A stretch of 64,000 nucleotides of DNA from Paramacrobiotus metropolitanus (Eukaryota; Tardigrada; Eutardigrada; Parachela; Macrobiotidae), in the NCBI RefSeq assembly GCF_019649055.1, contig NW_026570340.1, forward strand, positions 62,001 to 126,000, in the 5' to 3' direction. Under the pieces are notes generated by a model. The model was given only the letters and a program-made list of their open reading frames with translations. It searched no databases and was not told the origin of the DNA. Made by a program: the position numbers and the translations under genes. Positions 1 through 11,880 of the stretch are shown one piece after another (within the stretch, counting starts at the first letter, position 1; each line of letters opens with the position of its first letter).

Positions 1-916
1 TAACGGCATACGTAACGGTAAACAAGGTTTCCTGGTATGCGGCTCTCATGGTACTTCCATTTTAACTCCAACGTATTTCTCAAAAGGATGTTCAACCGAT
101 AACTAATTAAAATAATACAAAGAGCCTTCCAAAAGTAACTTTCCCTATTTTATATCTCTCTCCACAGATGCATTCAGCTCTTCATACAGATATTTTTATG
201 AACGTCATCCATCGTTTAGTCAAAGTAAAATATTATCTAGGCTAATTGGGACTGCATTACTAAATACACTAAAACTTTAGCTTTCGCTCACTCTCAATCA
301 CAGTTTTGTAAATAATGTCCTTCTAAAGCTGAATGATTTGTATACACACACGATTAAATTCATTGTTGTGAAAACCGTTTGCCGCGCAACATCCGGTTCA
401 TAGCACTTTTCCATAATTTTCAAATGAATTTTAAAATTTTTGAATTCATTTTAAAGTCGGAAAAAAATGCTATGGATCTGGTATTGGTTCATTTTCGACT
501 TTTTGGTCATGTGTCTTCTGCAGCAAAGTTTCAAGAAGATCGGATAATAACCATAGAAGTACTTGTGGTACACAACAATTCATTAATTAAATTTTTCGTC
601 CATGTTCTGCGCGCAAAACGTTTTTTTCAGAACAATGTATACAAATCATTTAGCTTTTGAAGGACATCAAGTATCATTACAAAATTGATTCGGAGTGCCC
701 GAAAGCGAAAGGTTTTGTGTATGTATCCAATTTTTGACACCATGTACATTTTGATACGGGCTATTTCCCTTTAGTAGTGGAATTTGAAATTTCATTGTGT
801 TCGGTTAAAATGAATTTTCTATATACCTGTCATTTTCCCGCTTGTAATGAATTATACCACAAGCCTTCACGGTGTACTTGTCAAGTTGTTCCGTCTCGTC
901 TGCTACGTGGCCATAG
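1..916. repeat. Gene-free 5' edge with a degenerate family-1 (TTAA fold-back) repeat
   Basis: No gene is recognised here. From about 245 to 776 the sequence matches the repeat family seen at 1582-2739, 14755, 21171, 32246 and 52054: a block starting GAAAACCGTTTG and running into CGCGCAACATCCGG near 370-395, and an outer end near 745-776 (ACACCATGTAC ... CCCTTTA). Open frames through it are stretches of repeat, not genes. The missing first exon of receptor-like gene A would be expected upstream of 917; it is not visible here, so it is either lost or before the window start. Confidence 0.6.
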
Positions 917-3900
917 CGTCGGGAGTCGGATTTGGTAATCTTCCTCGGATTTCTGGATCTGAGCTGGACGAACAGCCGGCTGACATGGGACCCGCTGCAG
1001 CACCACAACATCACCGCCGTACGCCTTCCGGCCGACCGTGTCTGGCTGCCCGACATCACGCTGTATAACAGGTTATTATTGATTAGTAGCGGACGGGCGT
1101 CCGTCTTCTGACTGTAGGTTCATAGATACGATCAATGGCAATGCCGGGCGCATGTCTCCTCTGTTTTCTTTTCGTCTAGTGCGTTCATTAACAGCTACGA
1201 TACGCGCAGTCGCGCTGTGTTCCCCGAAGAAAAACAGTTGGTCTCGGTGCGTTCGGACGGCGCTGTCACGTGGATACCGCGCGTGACCTTCCCGTTGAGC
1301 TGTAATAGCACGCGGAATACAGCCGGTGATGAAGTGCATTGTGTTATCAAACTAGGTACAAGTACAGTATATAAGGGGCAAAACTAGGCACCTTCCACCG
1401 CTCCCCTGTACTGCTGCGTCACCCGCCTGGAGTTTGACGTTGCGGCAATACATTTGGCTAAATCTGGCGCGGTACATAAGCGCCATGTTCAGCCCCAACG
1501 TCAAACTCCAGTCGGGTGATGGCAGCAGTACAGGGGAGCGGTGGAAGATGCTTGGTTTTGCCCCATATATTCATCAGCAGATTAAGGGAAATCACCCGGT
1601 ACATGGTGTCAAAAACGGGATACATACACTAAAACGTTTTCTTTCGCGCACTCCGAATAACGTTTTGTAAGTAATACTTTATGTCATTCTAAAGCTAAAT
1701 GATTTGTATATCGAAATCCAACGAGGAAATGCGGCATCGATCTTGGGGGCAGCGCCGATGGGAGCGAATTCAGATCAAATTTTCTCTGTGATTAGGCCGC
1801 ATCTATCGATTGATGCTTATTGAGTGATTGATTATTGTGAGAATGTGTAGCGTTTCCCTTACTAACTAATAATAAAAATTTGCAAGAAATATTTGTATAC
1901 ATTGTTCTGTGTTTATAACCTTTAATAAGTATCATGGTACGAGTACAAACTATGCACCACAACAAAACGGCGTTTACAAAAGAAACACTTCCTCTATGCT
2001 ATCCTGATCGGGGATCGTACCCATTACACAAATCGCGTTTCCCCGTTGTATTTGCATAGATATTCACTGTTTAAAGAACTCTTTCGCCCGCTTTTGTCCA
2101 GTTGAAGTCGCTATACCGTTTCCAACCGTTTCTACCAGCTTTTTAGTACCGTCTCCAAAAGGTCCGTAAATTTTGAAGGCTGCAGCAACGAAATCGTATC
2201 TTGTTTGCATCCATTGTTCTGAAAACCGTTTGTGCGCGCAACATCCGGTTGCCGAGATATGGCATACTAAACTGGCGAAAAGTTCAAATGCATTGCTGTG
2301 TACCAAAAGTCTGGTTATTTTACGATTAGAACAAGACTAGCGACTGTACAGGCAACCCTCGCTCAGGGGTGTTTTTGCGCCAAAAAATCGGTATCGAGAT
2401 TCAGCGAGGAAATGCAGTTTCTGTTCTCGTACATTCAGTGACATGGTTGAGCGGGAAGATGTGTATTTTGCCTTTAAATTAGCTGAACGTGAATGATGTC
2501 GCGGATTTTTGTTATTGTTACTTGTATAATACGCAATATGGTTGAAATTTTATGTATTATGTGAACACTAAAGTGACTGAACAGAAAATTTTAGAACAAT
2601 GTATACAAATCATTTAGCTTTAGAATGACATAAAGTATTACAAAAAAGTGATTCGGAGTGCGCGAAAGCGAAAGTTTTAGTGTATATGTATCCCATTTTT
2701 GACGCTACGCACAAGGCCATTTTCCTTAAGGGATTTGGCACCCCTGGCGGTACATGGCGCTGAATGTGGATTTGGCGGTACATGGCGCTAAATTCGTGCA
2801 CATCCACGGGAACTTTCGCTATCGCGCACACCCAGACAATTTTTTGCATTGCTTTGTGGTATTTTGTAGCCAAAGGATTTGTACACCTAAGCGTAATATC
2901 CAATCGCAAGCGCAACGTCCGGTTGGGGAGTTATCGGTAAAATAAAATACCAAAAGTTTAGCCGCACGAACGTGTACTAAAAGGTCTCTCTATAAACCGA
3001 TTCTCTTCAAATTCTGCACAAAAACGCACATATATATGAAGATTGTTTTACATCCAACCAGAATTGCACCATTTTTTCAAATTTTAAAACGAATTAAAGA
3101 AGCTTTGAAATTCATATTGAAATTTAAAAAAAGTTGTTCAACTTTGGTTTGCTGTAAAGCGATCTTTATACTAATGTGCATTTGCATGCAAAATTTGGGA
3201 GGATCGTTTTATAATGAGGCTTTTAATGTATTTAAACTTTTCGGAATTTTGATTCACTTATAACTTTCCAACCGGATGTGCGAAAGTCTCAATATGGATC
3301 GATCTCTTTAAATTATGCACGAAAACTCACGTTAGCATTAAGATAGGTTTTACACCGAATCCGGTGTCCACCATATTTTTAAAATTTAGAAATGAATTTC
3401 AAAAATTTTGCAAATTATTTTAAAATTTGTAAGAAGATCGCTTCGGTGTAAAAGCGATCCTCATGCAAGTGCGCGTTTTTACACAAAATTTCAAGAAAAT
3501 CGGTTGATAATGAGACTGGTACGCCGCCGTGCGTTTAAACTTTTTGGAACTTCCTTGCGGCCCTTACTGTGCATTGGTGCAACCGGATGTTGCGCGCACA
3601 AACGGCTTTCACGCCCATATATGTATACAAATTACCTGGCTACAGAATGCCAGAAAACAGTGCAGAAAAGTGTTTGGGAGCGTGCGAAACTGAAAGCTTT
3701 TGCCACCATAAAAGAACTGGGGAAGAGATTACGTTCCCATTCAGGAGAAGCCCGATCGCACGAATTTCTTCGACAACGTCTGTCTATAGAGATACAACAT
3801 GGTAACGCGGTTTCTGTTTTGGGCACGGTGGAGAAAGCGGATATGTTTACCGAGCTGTTGTTTTTGTAACTGTTTCCTGAACACGTGTTTAAGTGATGGT

Positions 3901-4337
3901 TTGAAATAAAATCGCTATCACTAAAGCTTTTGTGTGCGTAAACAAATTTGGTGGCACGCACTGGGGGACTTTCCTCAAATCGCTTGTGGCGAATAAATGA
4001 TAATAATTTGATTGGGCTTGTTGTAGCTTCGTGGATGTATGACGGTTGGCTGGTGGATTTTCAGGCGTCATCGGGCGACATAATTCACAGAACCGGTAGT
4101 GTATGTGTAGTAACCTCTACATAATATATCCATGGTGAACCAAGCTGTATTATACAGCGGCGTATTTTGACCACTGCAGACTATGCATATTCCCAGCGCG
4201 GTTCCCGCTACCGTATAGTCGACAGCAAGGTACGCCGCAACGTCGTCTTCTACCCCTGCTGCATAGAGCCCTACCCGTCCATCGACATGACCTTTACAGC
4301 ACGAAGTGCAGCAGCATCGCCACTAAGGCTCGCTTAG
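917..4337 (+). CDS. AChBP-like ligand-binding-domain protein, copy A (exons 2-5; exon 1 not in view)
   Basis: Four exons join in phase: 917-1071, 1195-1355, 4027-4095 and 4180-4337. Seen: a W-x-D/N-S-R-L-T-W-D-P segment, loop A WLPDITLYN, a Cys pair separated by 12 residues (CNSTRN...EVHC), loop B SWMYDG, and loop C FYPCCIEPYP with vicinal cysteines. These are ligand-binding motifs of Cys-loop receptors; the short hydrophilic Cys loop without FPFD is typical of AChBP. No channel helices follow. Intron 3 is 2.67 kb, swollen by a TA-flanked MITE and TTAA fold-back repeats, against 67-82 nt in B, C and D. Exon 1 (signal peptide) is absent from the 916 nt upstream. A TAG at 4335-4337 replaces a Trp codon found in the relatives and removes the hydrophobic tail, so any product would end after SPLRLA and could be soluble. 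It could instead be a decaying copy. Confidence 0.7.
1373..1566. mobile_element. TA-flanked MITE with ~70-bp terminal inverted repeats in intron 3 of gene A
   Basis: The ends GGGGCAAAACTAGGCACCTT and its near-complement ending GGTTTTGCCCC enclose about 190 bp. The inverted arms continue through CCGCTCCCCTGTACTGC to about 70 bp each, and the flanks are TATA on both sides. This suggests a Tc1/mariner-type non-autonomous element with a TA target. The inner arm sequence resembles that of the larger fold-back element at 34196-34917. It has no coding capacity. Confidence 0.75.
1582..2739. mobile_element. TTAA-flanked fold-back element (family 1)
   Basis: TTAA at 1582-1585 and at 2736-2739 bound a segment whose two ends are inverted copies of each other over at least 130 bp (left GGTACATGGTGTCAAAAA..., right ...TTTTTGACGCTACGCAC). 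TTAA duplication is the signature of piggyBac-type insertion, but no transposase is present. The interior carries the family block GAAAACCGTTTGTGCGCGCA at about 2222. Degenerate relatives follow directly to about 3980. Confidence 0.7.
2740..3980. repeat. Degenerate family-1 repeats inside intron 3 of gene A
   Basis: Recognisable pieces: GGTACATGGCGC twice at 2750-2795, an AACATCCGG-like block near 2905-2930, the block GAAAATCGGTTGATAATGAG near 3495, and GGATGTTGCGCGCACAAACG near 3583. A 153-codon open frame at 3408-3869 runs through repeat sequence and has no protein-like composition. I see no gene in this stretch. Confidence 0.55.
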
Positions 4338-5304
4338 GCCGCTCTCATACTCAATTCCCTGCTAATAAAATGCGCTAGACTGTGGACTATGCACCGTTAA
4401 TTCGTCGGGCCAGCAACGGTAATGCCGCGGCCCGCCGGCATCTGTACATTACTCCTACAAATGAATACATACCAGTGCTAGCCGCTCTGCACGGAATAAT
4501 CATTCTTTACTCAGTTTGCTGCTAATAATAGTAATAATTCGCTAGTGCGGTGGGTTGTGCTAAACTGTTAATTATTTATTGCTGTTGCTGTCTGTTAGTG
4601 TTCGGCCTGTGTTACGCCGCGCCCCTTCCAGTGTATACCATCCGGTTCCAATATTTTATTGCAGTCGGCCGTCGCCCGTTTATTAATGTCCGAAATGGCG
4701 CCAATTCCGTTGTTGTTACGCTGTATAAGAGCATACGTGCTTGCCTCTACCGCACAGATGTGTAATAAAGAACATTATTTTCTTATGCACACAACACGGA
4801 AGCGGTTGGTGGTGTACATAAGAGCATAGATTTAATGTCCTGCGTCTGACGGCCGTATAATAATCATACGCACAATGTAACTGGTAGGTTTTATGTTTTC
4901 CACGATATTACTGCATTCGTAATCTCAAAGGAAGCAAAAACTATCAAGCTCCTAACTTTATTTAACTTTCCTGGCCTCTTAAACAGTAATCATAGATTAA
5001 TTCTGATAAATAACTAGTGTACACGGTACATATAGTTACAAGTTAATAACACGTACAAAATTAAATACATTTTGGTTTTTCTGGATACCGTACATATATT
5101 ATAGGTTTTTATATGTAGCTGCCAGGTGAAGTTGTCCAGCAGCGTTTGCGAGAGTCTGACTCAATCAAGGGCAGCGCCCAGGGTCCGCTGTCCCTGATTG
5201 AGCTTCACGTGTGAGCCAGGACAATCAAAAACACACTTCCGGTCCGGCGAAAGTCAAATAGTGGCATGGGCAGCTGATCCTATGCTGGTAGGTAACTGGC
5301 TCCT
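4338..5304. other. Gene-free stretch
   Basis: No gene is recognised. A hydrophobic open frame near 4550-4765 lacks an ATG and has no relative in the window, so I do not call it. The sequence from 5118 to 5240 contains imperfect inverted pieces (TGACTCAATCAAGG and CCCTGATTGAGCTTCA). Confidence 0.5.
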
Positions 5305-5586
5305 CTAATACGTGGGTTTACCAATATAGAAAGACAGTCCGTGCTGTATCTTTATTGATGGTTCATGATGACTGTACGCGGATGGTACAAGCACACAGAC
5401 GATGAGATGCCTCTTTGTAGATGACATGCCGATGGTACAACATTGTATAGCTTATATAGGTACAGAGAGGAGGAAGTGGACGTAAATACCTTGCAAGTAT
5501 TCCGGGTCGCATAGACGTTGGTCATAGACCAATATGCTTAGATCGTGAGCGTGTGACCACAACAAGATCTCATCATGTTCTGCACA
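5305..5586 (-). mobile_element. Solo LTR related to the LTR element at 19357-20933
   Basis: Read on the minus strand this matches the 307-bp LTR in order: the start TGTGCAGAACATGATG, CACGATCTAAGCATAT, GGTCTATGACC, CGACCCGGAATACTTGCAAG, CTATATAAGC, AATAAAGATACAGCACGG and an end near CCCACGTATTAGA. Several percent divergence and small indels separate it from the pair at 19.4/20.6 kb. No second LTR or internal region adjoins it, so it is probably an older insertion reduced by LTR-LTR recombination. Confidence 0.75.
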
Positions 5587-5879
5587 AGGCACTCCCCTGG
5601 TACAGAACGACATGTGGGGAGAAGCGGTGTAACCGGTGTTGACCGGAGCCGTCGGATCGGACCGTCCAGCGGTCACCTTTCTTAATAGCAGCGCTGTACA
5701 TAAAACGCTGTCTAGCCACACCGTAAACCACCCACTGCTGGCATCAGCAGTAGCCGGAAACGGTGGAACACGTCTAGTTTGCCCCTATATAGAATAACCA
5801 TAATGCCGCTGGTATAGTTTTACTGTACAGGTAAGACATGAAGGTGCTAGCCTTGCACAAAATGTTGACCTTGTAATGC

Positions 5880-6335
5880 ACCGCATGAGATTGAAATGCC
5901 GATAGGGTTCACGCCGTTCAGTATCGCCATCGTAGGAAAGCCGGCAGAAAAGGTCTATGCAAGATTTTGCGATAGAAGGACAGTAATACCAGTGTGTTCA
6001 AAAGTACTGCTATACAAATTACAGAAAACGCTTCGTCAAGATAATTTTGGCCTTTTTTGCATTGAAATTTTCGGAAGATTATTTTTTCGAAAACTCCCGA
6101 ACCGGCTGTTACGTGCATCCAGAATTACAAATCATTCGGCTATAAAACGATGTGTCAAAAGCGATGCAAAATTGGGGAGAAAGTTCTCGTGCTCGCTTTC
6201 CGAACTTTGTACCTTGTACCACTTTCGTAACGAATCACCTGTTCATACAGATTTAATCATCTTTGCTCGCTGTCGGCCTCGGTCGCGCTGCGCAGTGTAT
6301 CATGCCGCTCGGCCGCCGGCCGTCAAAAATTATTA
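5880..6335. repeat. Family-2 dispersed repeat
   Basis: This matches 26140-27080 and, in its distal part, 44700-45060 and 50290-50640. Shared blocks include GCCATCGTAGGAAAGCCGGC, TTTTGCGATAGAAGGACAGT and the end motif CGGCCGCCGGCCGT, which is itself nearly palindromic. It has no coding signature. The copy at 26 kb carries a nested MITE that this copy lacks. Confidence 0.6.
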
Positions 6336-8034
6336 ATTCCAATTTGCACTTTTAAGCGCGCCCTTTCGTTTGCTGTATAAGTGCTCATCAGTCTTGGTAC
6401 CGTGATTTATCATTACAATTTACACATACATACACAACGTCGCATATGTAGGGAAAGCGGCGACGTTAATTTTTCGAACAGAAACCGCTGGTTATCTACA
6501 GATACAGTACTCGTGCTTACGACAAGAGGAGAACAGCGCCGACTGAAATGCTGGATAAAGGCCAGGCATTTATTTCTGGTCCCGCAGCTGACAACACCCC
6601 AATAAAACAGATGCGGACCCGGCAGCTGGGCCTGACTGAAGACCATTAATTTTTATGTCGATAAAAGCCAAAACTGCCAAAGATTACCGGCTGATTTGCG
6701 GCAGCTACTGCTGTTTCCGTCTCGTGGTCAGCTTGCAAGATACCACGTTACTTCTATGATTATTCGGGTAAACCGTCCGTAATTTGTTGATGTCTGGGGG
6801 CGTCAGCGTCGTCCTTCCTGCTGTCGATGGCCAACAACACCGGCCGCTGGTCCGCCGGTGTCCGCTTTCCGGCGGTGTTCGGGGAGGATGCGACGCATGC
6901 CGGGCGACACCACGGCTGCCTCCGACACCCCGGATCGGAAAATCTTGCAACGGCTTCCGGCAGACATTCTCGTCAACATGTTCGACTACTGGATATGACG
7001 CCCTGACGACCGCATTGTCGCAGGTCGCTAGAACGCTTCCTAGGGCTGTAACAATGCGGTTGTACGGGCCGGGCCTGTACCGTCCCTGTCGCTTTACCTC
7101 TTGGCTTGGTACACGCGCCTGCCGATATCCTCTTATGTTAAAAGGTTCGTTTATACCGTACGTTTAAAATGAATAATACGTTTATGGAATATTACTAGTG
7201 ATAATTAAACTGTTAGTAATGCTTGGAATTAAACATTTTACTTAATTCAATTAAAATTATGGCAGTTTTAATTATGCTGGAGCAGAATTAAAATTGCGTA
7301 ATTTTAATTAAGCTTGAGCATAATTAAAATGGGTCATTTTTAATTATACTGAAGCTTAATTATACCTGGATAATTTTGCTTAAGCAAAATTAATTAAGCT
7401 TAAGTAAAATTGCCTGAATTTTTATTGATGAAACAGTTGGGTGCTGTTTTGAATGCCTCAGATTTATAACTTCAACTTGCAATCACTACTATTCAGTAAG
7501 GCGTATAAGACATGCAATTTTCTTAGAAAAATAATATTATATTACCAGCCACCAGGTGTCGCATTCTGAAATCCAGCACTAGCCAGCGAGTACATTGCTG
7601 CATACTACATCCGGGATAGTAATATCAATCGCGGCCGCTATTGTGGACACTCGCCGTCCGTCAGGATATCGCTCGGCTGCTCGGCTCCTGGTTGCTGAGC
7701 ATCGCCCCCGCCATTATACCGGCATTTTGTTCAAAAGCGCTACTGAGAACCCGGGAACCCAAAGGATGGTAAGCTACCCGCGCTATAATTGTTTCGACGT
7801 TTTTCAAAAGTAATTTGAACCGGTTCAGTTTTTGCCGGTAAAGCAAAGAGCCGTGTTAGCAACTACAACAGTCGCCTATTTCCACGCCACGCCGATGAGC
7901 GGACTTTGCTGCAAAATTGTTCGAAACGTAAAAAGTTATTATTATAGTAAAAAATTATTATCCGACAGCCGTAACGACAACCATACTCTATACAGAAAGA
8001 AATAAACTTTTGAAAATTTTACGAGGCAAAACCG
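6336..8034. repeat. Dispersed repeats; short AT-rich hairpin array at 7246-7420
   Basis: 6540-6630 resembles 28150-28250 and 44460-44520 (AAAGGCCAGGCATTTATTTC). 6780-6960 resembles the minus strand of 43560-43960 (GCGTCAGCGTCGTCCTT, TGTTCGGGGAGGATG). 7246-7420 contains three to four head-to-tail units of roughly 37 bp, each an inverted pair (AATTAAAATT ... TTTTAATTA) followed by GCT-GAGCA or GCTTGAGCAT. No gene is recognised. Confidence 0.5.
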
Positions 8035-8160
8035 CATTGCATTGCCACACCGGGCGGTTGGCGGCGGAAAAAAAGCCTTCTTTTTTAGTTTCAAGTTTGA
8101 AGTCTTCAGTACAATTTGAGTGACGTTAGTTGGAAAACATACGCCGTCTAATGGTACGCT
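8035..8160. repeat. Family-3 repeat with core TGCCACACCGGGCGGT
   Basis: The core recurs near 23975 (reverse), 34600, 46775 and 53493. In several copies it is followed by CACCTGCGTCACGC and CCGGAAGT. The flank here (AAGTCTTCAGTACAATTTGAGTG) resembles that at 42797-42860. It is a dispersed non-coding repeat of unknown class. Confidence 0.5.
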
Positions 8161-10181
8161 TCCCGCCCAAGCGATTTAAATTCGCCTATGGTGTGGTTTA
8201 GTAGTTGCTTTCTATTTTTCATGTATTTATTATGTACAATTTTTGCGCTTAATTTCTAACGCAGTAACGGAGTGACAAAACAAAATTCAAGTTTTACGCC
8301 AAACTGTATGCTCGTGCCACTCGTGACCATTTACGCTCTACATGCACTTGGATAAATATCGAACTATGTAAATTACTATGTATCCATATGAATTAATCCA
8401 TGCTTGAATATGTACCATAAATTAATCCATGCTTGCTATTCAAATTACGATCCATATAAATTAAATCATGTACGTACATATCGAGCACAGATGCCCATAT
8501 ACAGATACAATATCTACTGTAGTAAATCCATATAAATATCAAGTATGAACTATTTTAGTGCCAAACAACTTCGGATTGAGCAGAAGAAAGATTTAACCAA
8601 CGCAAATCTATTATCTTAGAAAGTGAGAGTGATTCCTTTTGCTTAAATGGCGGTTCTGACATCTTTATAGGCCACTCCATTCAGCAGTACAGAGTGTGTA
8701 CGTGCTGCAGCACGTATGGCACGGCTAGCATACATTATAATTATTTTTTAGGGCATGCGTTAATTTTGACTTGTATCCACAGTATCCCACAGGATTCTCT
8801 ATGTATCCTCTTGTACATCCTTTGAATTTCAGCTTTTTCCAGTTAATGTTTTGTCCTACCGTATCTCTGCAGCATCCTTCAGGCATCCCGAGCGTATTCC
8901 ACAAGAGAACCCAAGAAAATTATCCGCGTACCTGAAAGACATTCGCCGGATGTTAAGCTGCATGCAGCCGGATACATGAAGAGAAACACATGCCTGGAAA
9001 ACTTTAACATAATTATACGAAGAAGTCCATATGATCTATGCTTGGGCAAGTGGTCGTGGTCAGCAGTGCGAGCAAGCAGCGCTTACCGACGGCGGGCGGG
9101 GGCGCGGAGGGACTGCACGCAGCCTCGGGGTCGCATGGTCACATTTGGAGTCTCCAAACGTGACTATACGAACCTAAGCCTCCGGCAGCGAGATATACAT
9201 GCGCTCAATAAAAGGCCACGCACACTGCGTACACGGCGCGCCGACCGTGCCTGCGACATTCCAGCACTATCCCCGGGCTGCACCTCCCAAACGCTGTACG
9301 GCAACATGCCGTACACATAATACAAGATCATTAATTAAAGTTTTCCTAACCGGGATATTAGCAACTTCGGCTAGCGGCATTTAAATTTACTATGTTCAAG
9401 TATTATGTTTTCTGGCAGAATGCATTCGGTACGTGCCTGTTCACAGCGACTGCAGCAAGCGCCGGAAATAAGTGATAAGAACTAAATCAGATCGCTTCTC
9501 GCATGAGTTGAAAGTAAATTTCACGCAATATAAGGCTCAGGTTCATCTTGATAGAATAATACTTCTACCGATGGAGCAATGTACTTGTGGCGTACGGTGA
9601 AAGCCGGTCGGAAATCAAAACGAGAAATCGCCACGTTACTTCCTTATTGGTAAGTCCTTTTTGTGCCGTTTCTCTAGCTTCCTGCCAACATATAAAAATA
9701 GAAACATTACGAATCGTCGGTACGGAGATGAGAAATATAACTAATAATCCTTAGTTTAGCCCATAGGGATGATTGCGCATGCGTGCCTATGGGTAGTACC
9801 TAACTACCTGGACTCTCTAAGTTGTTAGTCTACGGGTAGTTCATGTGCGACCAACAGCACAACACTGGGCCAGGTCAATTGCATCTGGGTAACCACTGCG
9901 TGTCGGGTAACGGAGAAACGCGTAAAAATCTGTCCATGACTCAGCGAAAAATTTATCGTCCAATCGTAAGTCGAGTACGCTTCCGTGGCAAGAAAGAATT
10001 GAACAACTGAAAAACTGAAGTGGAACCGAAAATTTTATTTTTGATGCTTTAATGTGGTAATACGTCAAAAAGTTATTTCTGAGTTTACGAGTGTGAATCT
10101 GGGTCGCTGGATGCACTTTTGATTCAAACAAACAAAATTTTGTTCATCTTTGCAGGAGAGTACGAGTTACTCGTAGTTTGG
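8161..10181. other. Gene-free stretch
   Basis: No gene is recognised. A 15-nt piece, ATTAATCCATGCTTG, occurs twice within 8390-8440. Open frames at 8976-9384 lie in GC-rich sequence without domain, signal peptide or splice context. Confidence 0.45.
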
Positions 10182-10219
10182 GTAACGGTTGCGCTTCGAT
10201 TTCGAAGCGCAACGGTTAC
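10182..10219. repeat. Short inverted repeat (hairpin)
   Basis: GTAACGGTTGCGCTTCGA and its complement TTCGAAGCGCAACGGTTAC face each other with almost no spacer, giving 19-nt arms with one mismatch. Confidence 0.75.
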
Positions 10220-10444
10220 ACGCACGGGTAAGCTGAAAACCCATCCCAGAATTCTGGTTTACCAATCAAATCGTTTACCTGCTTACGCGCCCTGACGTCA
10301 TGATTTTTTACCCGACTGCCGCTTGCGCGTCGCGTAAGACTTACACAGAGCAATTGACCTAGCCCACTAGACCTCTACAATTCTATCTACTCGTACAATA
10401 CTACTCACAAATTGTGATTAGGATACATACAACACCGTGTAATT

Positions 10445-10820
10445 TATTTACAAGGTGTTGTATGTATCCGTGTACCTATAACCCTTGTGTGTACACACAA
10501 GGGCTATAGGTACACGGATACATACAACACCTTGTAAATATGCCCTATATAATAATATAATAATAATTGTGTGTACACACAAGGGCTATAGGTACACGGA
10601 TACATACAACACCTTGTAAATATGCCCTATATAATAATATAATAATAATTGTGTGTACACACAAGGGCTATAGGTACACGGATACATACAACACCTTGTA
10701 AATATGCCCTATATAATAATACAAGTGCTGAAAATATCAAGAGCTATAGGTACACGGATACATACAACACCTTGTAAATATGCCCTATATAATAATACAA
10801 GTGCTGAAAATATCAAGATG
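10445..10820. repeat. 96-nt palindrome followed by a minisatellite of about 82-bp units
   Basis: 10445-10540 is a near-perfect palindrome centred on GTGTGT|ACACAC, with arms of 48 nt and one mismatch. Its right half (GGGCTATAGGTACACGGATA ...) is then repeated directly at 10583 and 10665 (period 82) and at about 10741 in a variant ending GTGCTGAAAATATCAAGA. The tandem array therefore seems to have grown from one arm of the palindrome. Confidence 0.85.
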
Positions 10821-10929
10821 CATATTAATTTAATATAGGCCAAGCGATTTCCTTATAAAAACACCACAGTCTACAGTATAAGTAAAGCTGAAGTTAACGA
10901 TGCAAAAACAATATTAAAAGCAACTTTTC

Positions 10930-11460
10930 TCACTTTTTAGCGTGGTTTATCACAAACTGACCAATTTTCGGTTTATCTGTAAAGTTGAATCTCATGTTAA
11001 GCGAGACAGTCAGCTGCTGACAACTGCAATTCAACATACAGCATTTAATTAACGGCAGCGATACCACAGATTTGTCAGTTATAAAAAAACTGTACATAGA
11101 CAGTTTGCTCCTTCCGGCGAATAGTTGGGTCAACAAAGTACAATTTCTAATTCCGTAGGGCGGAAACCCGGAATTTTTTATCGACACAAAAAGAAACGGG
11201 CCACTGTTGTAAAGCCAAAAAAACCGATAACGAAAATTAAAACTAGAGAAGCACGATTACTCATTGCTTTCGTTAATTAGCCGACACTGCGCAGTGGAAG
11301 TTGCTAACCTACTCTGTACTGTAATTACATATCGATCCTGTACCAGAATTAGGCGCCTAAAGCACAAAAGCTGTGGGAGAAGGTTGTGCAGCTGACACCA
11401 ACTCATTCAAGCCGAGGTGATTGGCTCGCTTACATGATGTGAATGTTAAGAAGACGTTAT
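10930..11460 (-). pseudogene. Duplicated segment of unknown identity (partner at 16880-17330)
   Basis: About 450 bp is clearly paralogous to 16880-17330: shared TTAAGCGAGACAGTCAGC, AATTAGGCGCCTAAA and GTGCAGCTGACAC. On the minus strand both copies keep parts of the same reading, a hydrophobic stretch after MSN/MSSDE and a PYGI[RK]N motif, but each is broken by stops or a frame change. I do not recognise the family; a former gene for a small hydrophobic or secreted protein is the most I would infer. Confidence 0.35.
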
Positions 11461-11589
11461 ACCATGCCGGGTAACAAAAATTTTATTTTTCCGAATTTAC
11501 TCAGAATTTGTTTGCAGTTTTGCGAATCTTTTTACACGGTACTCCTGTCATAAATAAACAATGTCGAGGAAACCCTGAGCAGAAAAAAC

Positions 11590-11686
11590 AAACCTCTTTG
11601 GAAACTTTCGCTTCCGCGCACTGAATCACTTTATGTCACCCTAAAGCCAGTTAATTTGTAAACATTGTTCTAGAAACCGTTTGCGC
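11590..11686. repeat. Left part of a family-1 repeat split by the hAT insertion
   Basis: The sequence up to GAAACCGTTTGCGC at 11686 continues after the transposon at 14755 with GCGCAACATCCGGC. This recreates the family block seen intact elsewhere, for example at 21308. The rest of this copy runs from 14747 to about 14960. Confidence 0.75.
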
Positions 11687-11880
11687 TAGGGTTGTTGATA
11701 CCAGCCACTGAGGAGCGTTAGTGGTATTGGTATTGTGGTATACCAGTTTATACCAGTGGTATACCAGTTAGTACCACTCGTATTATCAATAATACCTGGT
11801 ATTTTATTTTACGCTGTGGTATTGGCTTTTTGCTAGCGTTTGAATACCATGCTAAGTTACCACAAAGCAAATCCACTTTA

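Noticed and set aside
3408-3869. 153-codon open frame
   Set aside because: It runs through degenerate family-1 repeat sequence found at several other places and has no domain, signal peptide or splice context.
4550-4765. Hydrophobic, signal-peptide-like frame
   Set aside because: It begins at GTG, has no ATG in a suitable position, no relative in the window and no following exon.
10445-10820. CRISPR-like array
   Set aside because: The units are contiguous 82-bp tandem repeats without unique spacers, in an animal genome.
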